DNA of 64,000 nt from NCBI RefSeq assembly GCF_042676985.1, contig NZ_JBHTIK010000010.1, positions 11,707 to 75,706 of the forward strand. Reading direction: 5' to 3'. Positions within the stretch are counted from its first letter, which is position 1, and every line of letters begins with the position of its first letter. The DNA is from Sphingosinicella xenopeptidilytica. Lineage in GTDB: Bacteria > Pseudomonadota > Alphaproteobacteria > Sphingomonadales > Sphingomonadaceae. This document shows, one piece after another, positions 52,703-60,573 of this stretch. Position numbers and translations under genes: made by a program. The notes beneath the pieces are model-generated. The model did not search any database. It worked only from the letters and a program-made list of their open reading frames with translations, and was not told the origin of the DNA.

Positions 52703-53089
52703 ATGAGCAAGGCTGCAAACCCCCGCCGCGTCGGCGAGCGCGAAGCGCTCGCGGTGGCGACGACCGTGCGCGGTTCGGCATACAAGCTGAACCTCGTTGC
52801 CGGTCTCATCCGCGGCAAGAAAGCCGGCGATGCGCTCAACATCCTCACCTTCTCCACGAAGGCGATGGCGGTCGACGTCCGCAAGGTTCTCGCCTCGGCG
52901 ATCGCGAACGCTGAAAACAACCACAACCTCGACGTCGATGCGCTCGTGGTGAAGGAAGCCAGCGTCGGCAAGTCGATCACGATGAAGCGCTGGACGCCGC
53001 GCGCGCGCGGCCGCTCGGCGAAGATCATGAAGCCGATCAGCCGTATCCGCATCGTTGTGCGCGAAGCGGACGAAGAGGCAGGAGCGTAA
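52703..53089 (+). CDS. rplV: 50S ribosomal protein L22
   Basis: Exit-tunnel protein, 128 residues, starting MSKAANPRRVGEREALAVAT. The beta-hairpin that reaches the tunnel includes SITMKRWTPRARGRSAKIM, a known macrolide-contact region, with no deletion visible. It is 2 bases ahead of rpsC. Confidence 0.98.
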   Translation: MSKAANPRRVGEREALAVATTVRGSAYKLNLVAGLIRGKKAGDALNILTFSTKAMAVDVRKVLASAIANAENNHNLDVDALVVKEASVGKSITMKRWTPRARGRSAKIMKPISRIRIVVREADEEAGA

Positions 53090-53091
53090 AC

Positions 53092-53787
53092 ATGGGTCAC
53101 AAGACTTCCCCCATCGGCCTCCGGCTGCAGATCAACCGCACCTGGGACTCGCGCTGGTTCGCGGATGGCGACGACTACGGCCGTCTGCTGCTCGAGGATC
53201 TCAAGATCCGCAACTTCGTGATGAAGACGCTGCCGCAGGCGGCGATCTCGAAGGTGGTGATCGAGCGTCCTGCGAAGCTGTGCCGCGTGTCGGTGTATGC
53301 TGCGCGTCCGGGCGTGATCATCGGCAAGAAGGGCGCGGACATCGACAAGCTCCGCCGCCAGCTCGCCGCGATGACGTCGAGCGAGGTGTCGCTGAACATC
53401 GTCGAGATCCGCAAGCCCGAGGTTGACGCGAAGCTCGTCGCGCAGTCGGTCGCTGACCAGCTCGTGCGCCGCGTCGCGTTCCGCCGCGCCATGAAGCGCG
53501 CCGTTCAGTCGGCGCTGCGTCTTGGCGCAGAGGGTATCCGGATCACGTGCTCGGGCCGTCTTGGCGGCGCCGAGATCGCGCGCACCGAATGGTACCGCGA
53601 AGGCCGCGTTCCGCTGCACACGCTGCGCGCGAACGTGGACTACGCGGAAGGCCAGGCGCACACGGCGTACGGCGTTTGCGGCGTCAAGGTTTGGATCTTC
53701 AAGGGTGAGATCCTCGACCACGACCCGCTCGCGCAGGACCGGATCATGATGGATGCACAGACGTCGGGAGTCCGGCCGGCGCGTTAA
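53092..53787 (+). CDS. rpsC: 30S ribosomal protein S3
   Basis: Small-subunit protein at the mRNA entry channel, 231 residues, starting MGHKTSPIGLRLQINRTWDS. The KH domain has YAARPGVIIGKKGADIDKLR (GxxG loop). The C-terminal domain includes GRLGGAEIARTEWYREGRVP. A 63-base gap with a small GGTC-GAAA-GACC hairpin separates it from rplP, the widest gap within this operon part. Confidence 0.98.
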   Translation: MGHKTSPIGLRLQINRTWDSRWFADGDDYGRLLLEDLKIRNFVMKTLPQAAISKVVIERPAKLCRVSVYAARPGVIIGKKGADIDKLRRQLAAMTSSEVSLNIVEIRKPEVDAKLVAQSVADQLVRRVAFRRAMKRAVQSALRLGAEGIRITCSGRLGGAEIARTEWYREGRVPLHTLRANVDYAEGQAHTAYGVCGVKVWIFKGEILDHDPLAQDRIMMDAQTSGVRPAR

Positions 53788-53850
53788 GGTCGAAAGACCA
53801 TAACTGCGTCGCCTGATCGAGGACCGATTCCTGTCAGAAGGCGATAAGAG

Positions 53851-54270
53851 ATGCTGCAACCGAAACGCACCAAGTTCCGCAAGGCCCACAAGGGCCGTAT
53901 TCACGGCAACGCCAAGGGCGGTACCGAACTCAACTTCGGCGCCTATGGCCTGAAGGCGCTCGAGCCGGAGCGCGTCACTGCGCGCCAGATCGAATCCGCG
54001 CGTCGTGCCATCACGCGCCACATCAAGCGCCAGGGCCGCCTCTGGATCCGCATTTTCCCGGACGTTCCGGTGTCCCGCAAGCCTGCCGAAGTCCGCATGG
54101 GCTCGGGCAAGGGCGCGCCGGAATACTGGGTCGCCCGCGTGAAGCCGGGCCGCGTGATGTTCGAGCTCGATGGCGTCAGCTACGAGGTCGCCGCCGGCGC
54201 CTTCGAACGCGCTGCCGCTAAGCTCCCGATCAAGACGAAGCTGATCGCTCGTCTTGGCGACCAGCACTAA
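53851..54270 (+). CDS. rplP: 50S ribosomal protein L16
   Basis: Large-subunit protein near the A-site tRNA and 5S rRNA; 139 residues, starting MLQPKRTKFRKAHKGRIHGN. Conserved RVTARQIESARRAITRHIKR and GSGKGAPEYWVARVKPGRVM are present. Only the 15-base gap to rpmC follows, with GGAAGGGA as ribosome site for that gene. Confidence 0.98.
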   Translation: MLQPKRTKFRKAHKGRIHGNAKGGTELNFGAYGLKALEPERVTARQIESARRAITRHIKRQGRLWIRIFPDVPVSRKPAEVRMGSGKGAPEYWVARVKPGRVMFELDGVSYEVAAGAFERAAAKLPIKTKLIARLGDQH

Positions 54271-54285
54271 GGAAGGGATGCAGCC

Positions 54286-54495
54286 ATGAAGCACGCAGAC
54301 CTCAAGACCAAGACTGACGACCAGCTCTCCGCTGATCTCGCACAGCTGAAGAAGGAGCAGTTCAACCTGCGCTTCCAGGCGGCGACCGGCCAGCTGGAAA
54401 AGGCGAGCCGCGTGCGCGAGGTGCGTCGCACCATCGCGCGCATTCGGACGCTGCAGAACGAACGCGGTCGCGTCAGCGCCGCTGCCGAAGCCTGA
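54286..54495 (+). CDS. rpmC: 50S ribosomal protein L29
   Basis: Small helical-hairpin protein at the tunnel exit next to L23; 69 residues starting MKHADLKTKTDDQLSADLAQ. The central QFNLRFQAATGQLEKASRVR is the family signature. It is 11 bases ahead of rpsQ. Confidence 0.97.
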   Translation: MKHADLKTKTDDQLSADLAQLKKEQFNLRFQAATGQLEKASRVREVRRTIARIRTLQNERGRVSAAAEA

Positions 54496-54506
54496 AGGGA
54501 ATAACG

Positions 54507-54743
54507 ATGCCGAAACGCGTCCTCGTCGGGCAGGTAGTCTCCGACAAGACCGACAAGACGGTGGTTGTGAAGGTCGAACGCCGGGTTCAGCACCCGCTGT
54601 ACGGCAAGATCATCCGCCGCTCGAAGAAGTATCACGCGCACGATGAAGCCAATGCCTTCAAGGCCGGCGACACCGTGCGGATCGAGGAATGTGCGCCGAT
54701 CTCCAAGCTGAAGACGTGGCGCGTCACGGAAAAGGTGAGCTGA
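54507..54743 (+). CDS. rpsQ: 30S ribosomal protein S17
   Basis: OB-fold primary 16S rRNA-binding protein; 78 residues starting MPKRVLVGQVVSDKTDKTVV. The signature YHAHDEANAFKAGDTVRIEE is present. Last gene of the S10 set; rplN begins one base after its stop, so the S10 and spc groups are not separated here by any promoter gap. Confidence 0.97.
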   Translation: MPKRVLVGQVVSDKTDKTVVVKVERRVQHPLYGKIIRRSKKYHAHDEANAFKAGDTVRIEECAPISKLKTWRVTEKVS

Positions 54744-54744
54744 C

Positions 54745-55113
54745 ATGATCCAGATGCAGACGAACCTCGACGTCGCGGACAACAGCGGCGCGAAAAGGGT
54801 GCAGTGCATCAAGGTGCTCGGCGGTTCGAAGCGCCGTTTCGCCACCGTCGGCGACGTGATCGTCGTCTCGGTGAAGGAAGCGACGCCGCGCGGCCGCGTG
54901 AAGAAGGGTGACGTGCACCGCGCCGTCATCGTTCGCACCGCGAAGGACATCCGCCGCGCCGATGGCACCGTGATCCGCTTCGATTCGAACGCGGCCGTGC
55001 TCATCAACAAGAGCGAGGAGCCGATCGGCACCCGCATCTTCGGGCCGGTGGTGCGTGAACTGCGCGCCAAGAAGCACATGAAGATCATCAGCCTTGCGCC
55101 GGAGGTCCTCTAA
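54745..55113 (+). CDS. rplN: 50S ribosomal protein L14
   Basis: Subunit-interface protein contacting 16S helix 14; 122 residues starting MIQMQTNLDVADNSGAKRVQ. Family segments VGDVIVVSVKEATPRGRVKK and ELRAKKHMKIISLAPEVL are intact. The stop is directly followed by the rplX ATG. Confidence 0.98.
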   Translation: MIQMQTNLDVADNSGAKRVQCIKVLGGSKRRFATVGDVIVVSVKEATPRGRVKKGDVHRAVIVRTAKDIRRADGTVIRFDSNAAVLINKSEEPIGTRIFGPVVRELRAKKHMKIISLAPEVL

Positions 55114-55437
55114 ATGTCCGCAGCGAAGATCAAGAAGGGTGACCGCGTCGTCGTCCTGTCCGGCAAGGACAAGGGCAAGCACGGCGATGTCACGAAGTCG
55201 CTCCCGAAGGACGGCAAGGTCGTCGTGTCGGGGATCAACATCGTGGTTCGCCACGTGAAGCCGAGCCAGGCCAATCCGCAGGGTGGGCTGGAGCGTCGCG
55301 AGGCGCCCATCCACGCGTCCAAGGTGGCGCTCGAGGATCCGAAGACCGGCAAGCCGACCCGCGTCGGTTTCCGTATCGAGAAAGACGGCAGCAAGGTGCG
55401 TGTCGCCAAGCGGTCGGGTGAGGTGATCAATGGCTAA
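55114..55437 (+). CDS. rplX: 50S ribosomal protein L24
   Basis: Assembly-initiator protein of the large subunit; 107 residues. The KOW motif is KIKKGDRVVVLSGKDKGKHG near the N-terminus; VVSGINIVVRHVKPSQANPQ follows. It overlaps rplE by 8 bases. Confidence 0.97.
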   Translation: MSAAKIKKGDRVVVLSGKDKGKHGDVTKSLPKDGKVVVSGINIVVRHVKPSQANPQGGLERREAPIHASKVALEDPKTGKPTRVGFRIEKDGSKVRVAKRSGEVING

Positions 55438-56014
55438 GGCAGAACGCGTGAAGCCGCGCCTTCAGAAGGTGTATGAAGAGCAGGTGCGCGCCGCGCTCAC
55501 CGAGCGCTTCGGCTACAAGAACGCGATGGAAGTCCCGGGCATCGAGAAGATCGTGCTCAACATGGGCGTGGGCGACGCGACGCAGGACAAGAAGCGCATC
55601 GATGCGGCGCTTGCCGAGATGATGCAGATCGCCGGCCAGCGTCCGGTGGTCACCAAGGCCCGCGTCTCGATCGCGCAGTTCAAGCTGCGCGAGGGTATGC
55701 CGATCGGCGTGAAGGTGACGCTGCGGTCCGACCGCATGTGGGAATTCCTCGATCGTCTGATCAACATCGCGCTGCCGCGCGTGCGCGACTTCCGGGGCGT
55801 GAATCCGAAGTCGTTCGACGGCCGTGGCAACTACGCGATGGGCGTCAAGGAACAGATCGTGTTCCCCGAGATCAACTATGACCAGGTCGAAAAAGTCCGG
55901 GGCATGGATGTGATCATCACCACCACCGCGAAGACGGACGAGGAAGGCCGCGAGCTGCTGCGTGCGCTCAACATGCCCTTCACCGACCGCGACGAAACCC
56001 AGAAGGCCGCGTAA
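55430..56014 (+). CDS. rplE: 50S ribosomal protein L5
   Basis: 5S rRNA-binding protein of the central protuberance; 194 residues, a little longer than the E. coli protein. Conserved PGIEKIVLNMGVGDATQDKK, FKLREGMPIGVKVTLRS and NYAMGVKEQIVFPEINYD. The ATG overlaps the end of rplX, so the genes are coupled; 31 bases separate it from rpsN. Confidence 0.98.
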   Translation: MAKAERVKPRLQKVYEEQVRAALTERFGYKNAMEVPGIEKIVLNMGVGDATQDKKRIDAALAEMMQIAGQRPVVTKARVSIAQFKLREGMPIGVKVTLRSDRMWEFLDRLINIALPRVRDFRGVNPKSFDGRGNYAMGVKEQIVFPEINYDQVEKVRGMDVIITTTAKTDEEGRELLRALNMPFTDRDETQKAA

Positions 56015-56045
56015 GCGCGGTCGCTATAGGAGCTGAACTTAAGTC

Positions 56046-56351
56046 ATGGCGAAACTGAGTTCGATCAACAAGAACGAGCGTCGGAAGAAGCTCGTGAAGC
56101 AATATGCGGGCAAATATGCCCGCCTGAAAGCGATCGCGAACGACGAGAGCAAGGATGAGACGGAGCGTCTGATGGCGCGCCTGAAGCTTGCCGAGATCCC
56201 GCGCAACGCAAACCCGACGCGCATCCGCAACCGGTGTGAACTCACCGGCCGTTCGCGTGCGTATTATCGCAAATTCCGCTTGAGCCGCATCATGCTCCGG
56301 GAACTGGCCAACAAGGGCCTGATCCCGGGTGTGACGAAGTCGAGCTGGTAA
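56046..56351 (+). CDS. rpsN: 30S ribosomal protein S14 (zinc-free form)
   Basis: Small-subunit head protein, 101 residues. The long, zinc-independent type: there is no CxxC pair, only one Cys in IRNRCELTGRSRAYYRKFRL. Start MAKLSSINKNERRKKLVKQY. It is 16 bases ahead of rpsH. Confidence 0.98.
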   Translation: MAKLSSINKNERRKKLVKQYAGKYARLKAIANDESKDETERLMARLKLAEIPRNANPTRIRNRCELTGRSRAYYRKFRLSRIMLRELANKGLIPGVTKSSW

Positions 56352-56367
56352 GGAAAGGATCGATCCC

Positions 56368-56766
56368 ATGTCGATGACCGATCCGCTGGGCGATATGCTG
56401 ACCCGCATCCGCAATGGTCAGCAGGCCCGCAAGGACTCTGTTCTCACCCCGGCCTCCAAGCTGCGCAGCCACGTTCTCGACGTGCTGCAGCGCGAAGGCT
56501 TTATCCGTGGCTATGCCGCCGCCGACACCGGCCAAGCGATGCGCGAGATCCGTATCGATCTCAAGTATTTCGAAGGCCAGCCGGCGATCCAGCACGTGCA
56601 GCGCGTCTCGAAGCCGGGCCGCCGCGTCTATTCGGGCGCGAAGGATCTGCCGCGCGTCCGCAATGGCCTCGGCATCACCATCGTTTCGACGCCGAAGGGC
56701 GTTCTCTCCGACGCGGAAGCGCGTGAGCAGAACGTTGGCGGCGAAGTGCTCTGCCAGGTCTTCTAG
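56368..56766 (+). CDS. rpsH: 30S ribosomal protein S8
   Basis: Central-domain assembly protein; 132 residues starting MSMTDPLGDMLTRIRNGQQA. The C-terminal signature GLGITIVSTPKGVLSDAEAR is present. In E. coli S8 represses the spc operon by binding its mRNA; I could not recognise an S8-like site here. Confidence 0.98.
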   Translation: MSMTDPLGDMLTRIRNGQQARKDSVLTPASKLRSHVLDVLQREGFIRGYAAADTGQAMREIRIDLKYFEGQPAIQHVQRVSKPGRRVYSGAKDLPRVRNGLGITIVSTPKGVLSDAEAREQNVGGEVLCQVF

Positions 56767-56777
56767 GGGTATTCACG

Positions 56778-57311
56778 ATGTCACGCATTGGAAAAAGACC
56801 CGTGAGCGTACCTGCAGGCGTCACCGCAACGCTGGCCGATGGCCGGCTGTCGGTGAAGGGTCCGAAGGGTGAGCTCAGCATCGTCACGCACGACGACATC
56901 AGCTACGCGGTCGAGGACGGACGCATCTCCGTGGGTCCGGCGAACACGACCCGGCGTGCCCGCGATTTCTGGGGTATGCAGCGCACGCTCGTGCAGAACC
57001 TGGTGACCGGCGTCACCGAGGGCTTCACGAAGACGCTGGAGATCACCGGTGTCGGCTACCGCGCGAACGCGCAGGGCAACACGCTGAAGCTGCAGCTCGG
57101 CTACAGCCACGATGTCGACTTCGCGATCCCCGAGGGGATCACGGTGAAGACGCCCGATCAGACCACGGTCGAGATTTCGGGCATCGACCGCCAGAAGGTC
57201 GGCCAGGTGGCTGCAGAGATCCGTCGCTGGCGGAAGCCGGAGCCCTACAAGGGCAAGGGCATCAAGTACCGCGGCGAGTTCATCTTCCGCAAAGAAGGCA
57301 AGAAGAAGTAG
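56778..57311 (+). CDS. rplF: 50S ribosomal protein L6
   Basis: Factor-binding-region protein; 177 residues starting MSRIGKRPVSVPAGVTATLA. Two similar domains; the C-terminal signature PEPYKGKGIKYRGEFIFRKE is present. Eleven bases after rpsH and two bases before rplR. Confidence 0.98.
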   Translation: MSRIGKRPVSVPAGVTATLADGRLSVKGPKGELSIVTHDDISYAVEDGRISVGPANTTRRARDFWGMQRTLVQNLVTGVTEGFTKTLEITGVGYRANAQGNTLKLQLGYSHDVDFAIPEGITVKTPDQTTVEISGIDRQKVGQVAAEIRRWRKPEPYKGKGIKYRGEFIFRKEGKKK

Positions 57312-57313
57312 CG

Positions 57314-57670
57314 ATGGGCAAGAAACTCACACCATTCGAACAGCGCCGCCGCCGCGTGCGGACGGGGCTTCGGCTGAAGGCCGGCACGCGGCCCCGCCTG
57401 TCGGTGCACCGCTCGTCGCAGCACATCTACGCGCAGATCATCGACGACGCCGCGGGCAAGACGATCGCTTCGGCTTCCACGCTCGACAAGGACGTGAAGG
57501 GCCAGGCCGGCGCGACCGTGTCGGCAGCGACCGATGTCGGCAAGCGTCTCGCCGAACGTGCGAAGGCAGCGGGCATAACGCAGGTTGTTTTCGATCGTGG
57601 CGGCTTCCTGTTCCACGGCCGGGTGAAGGCGCTCGCCGAGGCGGCGCGCGAAGGCGGATTGGAGTTCTAG
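57314..57670 (+). CDS. rplR: 50S ribosomal protein L18
   Basis: 5S rRNA-binding protein; 118 residues starting MGKKLTPFEQRRRRVRTGLR. The signature RPRLSVHRSSQHIYAQIIDD and the C-terminal FDRGGFLFHGRVKALAEAAR are intact. One base separates its stop from the rpsE ATG. Confidence 0.98.
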   Translation: MGKKLTPFEQRRRRVRTGLRLKAGTRPRLSVHRSSQHIYAQIIDDAAGKTIASASTLDKDVKGQAGATVSAATDVGKRLAERAKAAGITQVVFDRGGFLFHGRVKALAEAAREGGLEF

Positions 57671-57671
57671 T

Positions 57672-58373
57672 ATGGCTGACGAAACCCAGATCGACGCCCC
57701 AGAGGCGGAAGCCGTCGAAGCCGAAGGCCGTGGTCGTCGCGGTCGCGGCGGACAGGGCCGTGAAGGCGGTGGACGTGGGCGTCGCGACGATCGCGGCGGC
57801 CGAGGCAATCGTCGCGAGCCGCGTCAGGAGCCGGGCGAGGAGCTGATCGAAAAGCTCGTCCACATCAACCGCGTCTCGAAGACGGTGAAGGGCGGCAAGC
57901 GCTTCGGCTTCGCAGCGCTCGTCGTCGTTGGCGACGGCAAAGGCCGCGTCGGCTTTGGCCACGGCAAGGCTCGCGAAGTGCCGGAAGCGATCTCGAAGGG
58001 CACTGCCGCCGCCAAGAAGGCGATGGTCCGCGTGCCGCTGCGCGATGGCCGCACGCTGCACCACGACGGCTTCGGCCACTTCGGCGCGGGCAAGGTCTAC
58101 GTGCGCTCCGCGCCGCAGGGCACCGGCATCATCGCCGGCGGTCCGATGCGCGCCGTGTTCGAAAGCCTTGGCGTTGCCGACGTCGTCACGAAGTCGGTCG
58201 GCACCAACAACCCCTACAACATGATCCGCGCGACCTTCGAGGCGCTGAAGGAACAGGCTTCTCCCAAGGCCGTTGCCCAGCGCCGCGGCAAGAAGATCGC
58301 CGACCTCATCGGCCGTCGGGGCGATGTGTCCGGCGCTGCCGTGCAGGTCGAAGCCGACGCGGTCACGGAGTAA
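57672..58373 (+). CDS. rpsE: 30S ribosomal protein S5, with an Arg/Gly-rich N-terminal extension
   Basis: Accuracy and mRNA-channel protein; 233 residues against about 166 in E. coli. The core begins near residue 58 (ELIEKLVHINRVSKTVKGGK). Before it lies an acidic stretch (1-18) and an Arg/Gly-rich run (about 19-54: EGRGRRGRGGQGREGGGRGR and on). The rest follows the family, with GTGIIAGGPMRAVFESLGVA. The extension may bind rRNA or mRNA; this is inference. The C-terminus is also longer than usual. Confidence 0.97.
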   Translation: MADETQIDAPEAEAVEAEGRGRRGRGGQGREGGGRGRRDDRGGRGNRREPRQEPGEELIEKLVHINRVSKTVKGGKRFGFAALVVVGDGKGRVGFGHGKAREVPEAISKGTAAAKKAMVRVPLRDGRTLHHDGFGHFGAGKVYVRSAPQGTGIIAGGPMRAVFESLGVADVVTKSVGTNNPYNMIRATFEALKEQASPKAVAQRRGKKIADLIGRRGDVSGAAVQVEADAVTE

Positions 58374-58379
58374 GTCATC

Positions 58380-58556
58380 ATGGCGAAGATCAAGCTCAAG
58401 CAGGTGGGTTCGCCCATCCGCCGCACCAAGGACCAGCGCGCAACGCTCGTCGGGCTCGGCCTCAATAAGCTCCACCGCACGTCGGAGCTGGAGGATACCC
58501 CCGAGGTTCGCGGGATGCTCCGCAAGGTCCAGCACATGGTGCAGGTCATCAACTAG
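58380..58556 (+). CDS. rpmD: 50S ribosomal protein L30
   Basis: Small large-subunit protein of 58 residues. The reading is MAKIKLKQVGSPIRRTKDQR, then ATLVGLGLNKLHRTSELEDT, then PEVRGMLRKVQHMVQVIN and a TAG; the middle run is the L30 signature. It lies 6 bases after rpsE, in the usual spc position. Confirmed by reading the bases directly. Confidence 0.96.
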   Translation: MAKIKLKQVGSPIRRTKDQRATLVGLGLNKLHRTSELEDTPEVRGMLRKVQHMVQVIN

Positions 58557-58561
58557 AACAG

Positions 58562-58602
58562 ATTCGATCGCCCTCTTTCTTCGCGAAAGGGGGCTTTCGA
58601 AT
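58562..58602 (+). other. imperfect hairpin between rpmD and rplO
   Basis: GCCCTCTTTC and GAAAGGGGGC form a 10-base stem with one G-U pair, extended outside by ATTCGA (58562-58567) and TCGAAT (58597-58602). It has only a TTT after it. In a block where gaps are usually under 20 bases, this 79-base gap is unusual; it could be an RNA processing, attenuation or stability element. Confidence 0.45.
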
Positions 58603-58635
58603 TTGGCGCGACAATAGCGAAAGCGAGTGCACACA

Positions 58636-59115
58636 ATGAAAATCAGCGATCTCAAGGACAATAAGGGCGCCCGCAAGAGCCGTACGCGCGTTGCGCGCGG
58701 CATCGGTTCGGGTCTCGGCAAGACCGCAGGCCGCGGCCAGAAGGGCCAGACCAGCCGTTCGGGCGTTGCCATCAACGGCTTCGAGGGCGGTCAGATGCCG
58801 CTCCACATGCGTCTGCCGAAGCGCGGGTTCAACAACCCGTTCGCCAAGGACTATGCCATCGTCAATGTCGGCACGATCCAGCGCGCGATCGACGAGAAGA
58901 CGCTCGATGCGAAGGCCGCCATCGGCGCTGCCGAACTGCTCGCGGCGAACCTCATCCGCAAGTCGAAGCACGGCGTCAGCCTGCTTGGCAAGGGTGAGCT
59001 GAAGGCGAAGCTCGACATCACCGTCGCGCGGGCCTCCAAGGGCGCGCTCGCGGCGGTCGAGAAGGCCGGCGGCAAAGTCACGACGACGGTTGCCGCTGAG
59101 TCCGCCGAGGGCTGA
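58636..59115 (+). CDS. rplO: 50S ribosomal protein L15
   Basis: Late-assembly large-subunit protein; 159 residues. Start MKISDLKDNKGARKSRTRVA; the Gly-rich signature GSGLGKTAGRGQKGQTSRSG is intact. An upstream in-frame GTG at 58627 adds three residues and is less likely. It precedes secY by 108 bases. Confidence 0.97.
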   Translation: MKISDLKDNKGARKSRTRVARGIGSGLGKTAGRGQKGQTSRSGVAINGFEGGQMPLHMRLPKRGFNNPFAKDYAIVNVGTIQRAIDEKTLDAKAAIGAAELLAANLIRKSKHGVSLLGKGELKAKLDITVARASKGALAAVEKAGGKVTTTVAAESAEG

Positions 59116-59127
59116 CACGGATTTTTC

Positions 59128-59162
59128 GGGGCGTGGGCATGGCGCAAAGCCGTCCCGCGCCC
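59128..59162 (+). other. stem-loop between rplO and secY
   Basis: A GC-rich imperfect stem (GGGCG-GGG-GGC on the left against GCC-CCC-CGCCC on the right) sits just after rplO. No T-run follows. It may reduce read-through or protect mRNA ends between the ribosomal genes and secY; no function can be proved. Confidence 0.35.
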
Positions 59163-59223
59163 TATCTAGTTCCGGTCGCCGGCCATATCGGGGGCAGGGC
59201 AGAGCTTTTTCCGGGGTAATGTG

Positions 59224-60573
59224 ATGGCGTCAGCAGCCGAACAACTTGCAGCCAATCTCAATTGGGGCTCGTTCTCCAAGGCGACCGACCTCAAGAAGCG
59301 GCTGTGGTTCACGCTCGGCGCGCTCATCGTCTTCCGCTTGTGCTCGTTCGTGCCGCTGCCCGGCATCGATCCGGTTCAGCTTGAACTCCTGTTCGATCAG
59401 ACGCGCGGCGGCGTGCTCGATTTCGTCAACATGTTCTCGGGCGGCGCGCTCGAGCGCATGTCGATCGTCGCGCTCAACATCATGCCGTACATCACGGCCT
59501 CGATCATCGTGCAGCTCATGACCTCGCTGTCGCCTTCGATGGCGCAGCTGAAGAAAGAGGGCGAGAGCGGCCGCAAGAAGATCAACCAGTATACGCGCTA
59601 CGGCACCGTGGCGCTCACGCTGTTCCAGGGCTACGGTATCGCGGTCGGCCTCGAAGGCTGGGGTGCGGGTCAGGGCGCGTCCGCCGTCCTCGATCCGGGC
59701 TGGTTCTTCCGCATCACCACGATGATCACGCTGCTTGGCGGCACCATGTTCCTGATGTGGCTCGGCGAGCAGATCACCGCGCGCGGCATCGGCAACGGCA
59801 TTTCGCTCATCATCATGGCGGGCATCGTCGCGACGCTTCCGGGCGCGCTCGCCGGTCTCTTCGAGCAGGGCCGCACGGGCGCGATGTCGGGCATCGTCAT
59901 CCTCGCGATCATCCTCGCGGTTATTCTCGTCATCGCCTTCATCTGCTTCATGGAGCGCGCGCAGCGACGCATCCTCGTGCAATATCCAAAGCGCCAGGTG
60001 GGCAACCGCATGTCGCAGGGTGAAAGCTCGCACCTGCCGCTGAAGCTCAACACCGCGGGCGTCATTCCGCCGATCTTCGCCTCGTCGCTGCTGCTGATGC
60101 CGCTCACGGTGGCGCAGTTCGCGGGGCAGAATTCGCAGAACGAATGGATGATCGCGGTCACCACGGCGCTGCAGCACGGCTCGCCGCTCTACATGTCGCT
60201 CTATGCGTTCGGCATCATCTTCTTCTGCTTCTTCTACACGGCGGTGGTCTTCAATCCCGAGGAGACGGCGGACAATCTGAAGCGGCAGGGTGGCTTCATC
60301 CCCGGCATTCGTCCGGGCGAGAAGACGACGCAGTATCTGGATTATGTGCTCACGCGCATCACGGTGGTCGGCGCGGCGTATCTCACGCTCATCTGCCTCA
60401 TCCCCGAATTCCTGATCTCGTCGTTCGCGCTGCCGTTCTACTTTGGTGGCACTTCACTTCTGATCGTCGTCAACGTAACGATGGATACGGTCGCGCAGAT
60501 TCAATCGCATCTGCTTGCGCACCAGTATGAGGGGCTCATCAAGAAGGCGAAGCTGAGGGGGAATCGGCGTTGA
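59224..60573 (+). CDS. secY: protein-export channel subunit SecY
   Basis: Ten-helix channel of the Sec translocon, 449 residues. Seen: RLCSFVPLPGIDPVQLELL in helix 1/plug area, FSGGALERMSIVALNIMPYI, KEGESGRKKINQYTRYGT and the C-terminal cytosolic loops with NVTMDTVAQIQSHLLAHQYE. In-frame start codons lie at 59221 (GTG) and 59224 (ATG); I chose the ATG. It sits at the end of the spc set and overlaps adk. Confidence 0.97.
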   Translation: MASAAEQLAANLNWGSFSKATDLKKRLWFTLGALIVFRLCSFVPLPGIDPVQLELLFDQTRGGVLDFVNMFSGGALERMSIVALNIMPYITASIIVQLMTSLSPSMAQLKKEGESGRKKINQYTRYGTVALTLFQGYGIAVGLEGWGAGQGASAVLDPGWFFRITTMITLLGGTMFLMWLGEQITARGIGNGISLIIMAGIVATLPGALAGLFEQGRTGAMSGIVILAIILAVILVIAFICFMERAQRRILVQYPKRQVGNRMSQGESSHLPLKLNTAGVIPPIFASSLLLMPLTVAQFAGQNSQNEWMIAVTTALQHGSPLYMSLYAFGIIFFCFFYTAVVFNPEETADNLKRQGGFIPGIRPGEKTTQYLDYVLTRITVVGAAYLTLICLIPEFLISSFALPFYFGGTSLLIVVNVTMDTVAQIQSHLLAHQYEGLIKKAKLRGNRR

